Assembly: GCA_003508835.1 (NCBI GenBank)
Contig: PUFA01000070.1
Span: 9,189,001 to 9,253,000 of the forward strand
Direction: 5' to 3'
DNA length: 64,000 bases
DNA from: Eonycteris spelaea
Lineage: Eukaryota; Chordata; Mammalia; Chiroptera; Pteropodidae
Shown here: positions 63,090 to 64,000 of the stretch, one piece after another
Numbering within the stretch: position 1 is the stretch's first letter
How the letters are laid out: every line of letters begins with the position of its first letter
Notes under the pieces: model-generated
What the model saw: the letters and a program-made list of their open reading frames with translations, nothing else
Told to the model about the DNA's origin: nothing
The model's database searches: none
Translations under genes and position numbers: made by a program

Positions 63090-64000
63090 TAGTTTCTTTT
63101 TTTAATTGAGGTATAACTGACATTATATGGGTTTGTGAAATGATATTTGTTGTGAAATGAGTCTAGTTAACATAAGTCTAGTTAACATCTATCACCATAT
63201 GTAATCAAAAACCTTTTTTCTTGGACGTGGTTCCGTAGTGTAGCAGTTGACACATCTGCTTTACATGAAGAAGGTCCTGGGTTCACACTTTAGTGGAGCC
63301 ACACTCTATGGTCTACGGCCATGCCACCTGCCACCCGGAACAAGTCTGATGTTTGATCTCAGAAGCTAAGCAGGATCAGGCCTGGTTAGTACTTGGATGG
63401 GTCTCCCCTCCAAGTAATAAGTAAATAAGTAAATTTTTTCTTGTGGTGAGAAATTTTAAGATCTATTCTCTTAGTAATAATCAAATATGCAATATAGTAT
63501 TATTAACTGTTATCACTATGCTTTATATTACATTCCCCGGGACTTATTTATTTTCTAACTGGAAGTTTGTACCTTTTACCCCCTGCACCCATTTCACCCA
63601 CCACTCTGTCCCCTACCCCCACCTCTGACAACTACTATCTGTATCTATGAGCTCCTTTAAAAAAAAAAAAAAAGATTCCACATGTAAGTGAAATCATAAG
63701 GTATTTTGTCTTTCTCTGTCAGACTTATTTCACTTAGCATAATGCCCTCAAGGTCCATCCATGTTGTCACAAATGGCCAGACTTTCTTCTTTTTATAGTC
63801 GATTAACATTCCGGTTTGTGTGTAGATGTGTGTATATGTACCACACCTTTTCCCATTTATTTATTGATGAACACTTAGGTTGCTTGTGTGTCTTGACTAT
63901 TGTAAATAATGCTGCAGTGAACATGGGGGTGCAGATGTATTTTTGAATTATAGCATTTTCATTTTCTTTGGAAAAATACCCAGAGGTGGAATTGCTAGAT
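63090..64000 (-). mobile_element. Old L1M LINE 3' end, reverse orientation, runs off the window
   Basis: Reverse-strand L1M text: TTAATTGAGGTATAACTGAC, GTCTAGTTAACATCTATCAC, CACATGTAAGTGAAATCATA, CAAGGTCCATCCATGTTGTC, AATAATGCTGCAGTGAACAT, CCCAGAGGTGGAATTGCTAG. It is split at 63224-63433 by a younger SINE. Confidence 0.8.
63224..63433 (+). mobile_element. Hybrid tRNA-Val / 5S rRNA SINE
   Basis: The left half (63229-63301) reads like tRNA-Val: GGTTCCGTAGTGTAGCAGTT, ATCTGCTTTACATGAAGAAG, GGTCCTGGGTTCACAC, GGAGCCA. The right half (63311-63400) reads like 5S rRNA: GTCTACGGCCATGCCACC, AGAAGCTAAGCAGGATCAGG, CCTGGTTAGTACTTGGATGG. A simple (TAAG/TAAA) tail follows. Ten-base direct repeats TTTTTTCTTG (63214-63223 and 63434-63443) flank it, inside an older L1M. 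From memory, tRNA/5S hybrids are the MEG-TR type known only from fruit bats. It is the strongest taxonomic clue in the window. Confidence 0.85.

Noticed and set aside
63229..63301. A functional tRNA-Val gene
   Set aside because: The T arm and D arm carry mismatches (GTTCACACTTT), and it is fused to a 5S-like unit within a target-site duplication, so it is part of a SINE.

Overview
This is a 64 kb piece of a mammalian nuclear genome. It carries intron-rich genes with GT-AG splice sites, CpG-rich promoters, AATAAA poly(A) signals, a nuclear tRNA gene and ancient mammalian repeats (MIR, L2, L1M, hAT-Charlie). Gene content and order match the conserved block NABP2-RNF41-SMARCC2-MYL6-MYL6B (human 12q13). 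Two SINEs are unusual. One at 144-351 derives from 5S rRNA. One at 63224-63433 joins a tRNA-Val-like unit to a 5S-like unit. From memory, such 5S and tRNA/5S hybrid SINEs are the MEG families of Old World fruit bats (Pteropodidae). A megabat is therefore the best guess, held with moderate confidence. No Alu, B1/B2, carnivore CAN or ruminant SINEs were seen.

Layout: 1-3163, the 5' two thirds of NABP2 on the minus strand, with its last coding exon beyond the left edge. 3.5-5.5 kb, two GC-rich promoter regions, for NABP2 (minus) and RNF41 (plus). 5.4-23.8 kb, RNF41, with a long repeat-filled first intron and a complete intact 317-codon reading frame in five coding exons. 23.8-30.2 kb, an intergenic stretch of decayed repeats ending in a tRNA-Ser(CGA) gene. 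30.2-49.3 kb, SMARCC2 (BAF170) on the plus strand in 29 recognisable coding exons. 50.1-53.2 kb, MYL6 (minus). 53.5-56.3 kb, its tandem paralogue MYL6B (minus). 56.3-64 kb, MYL6B upstream sequence and intergenic DNA with a cleanly flanked truncated L1 and an L1M interrupted by the hybrid SINE.

The genes are unrelated housekeeping loci rather than a pathway. NABP2 is a single-strand DNA-binding DNA-repair factor, RNF41 a ubiquitin ligase acting on receptors, SMARCC2 a SWI/SNF core scaffold, and MYL6/MYL6B are myosin essential light chains.

The most striking anomaly is in SMARCC2. Eleven single-base deletions, most in homopolymers, break eight of its coding exons, while every splice site stays intact and about 2.5 kb of coding sequence in the other four genes has none. 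The best reading is local base-calling error in the assembly, not gene death. I found no previously undescribed biological system.
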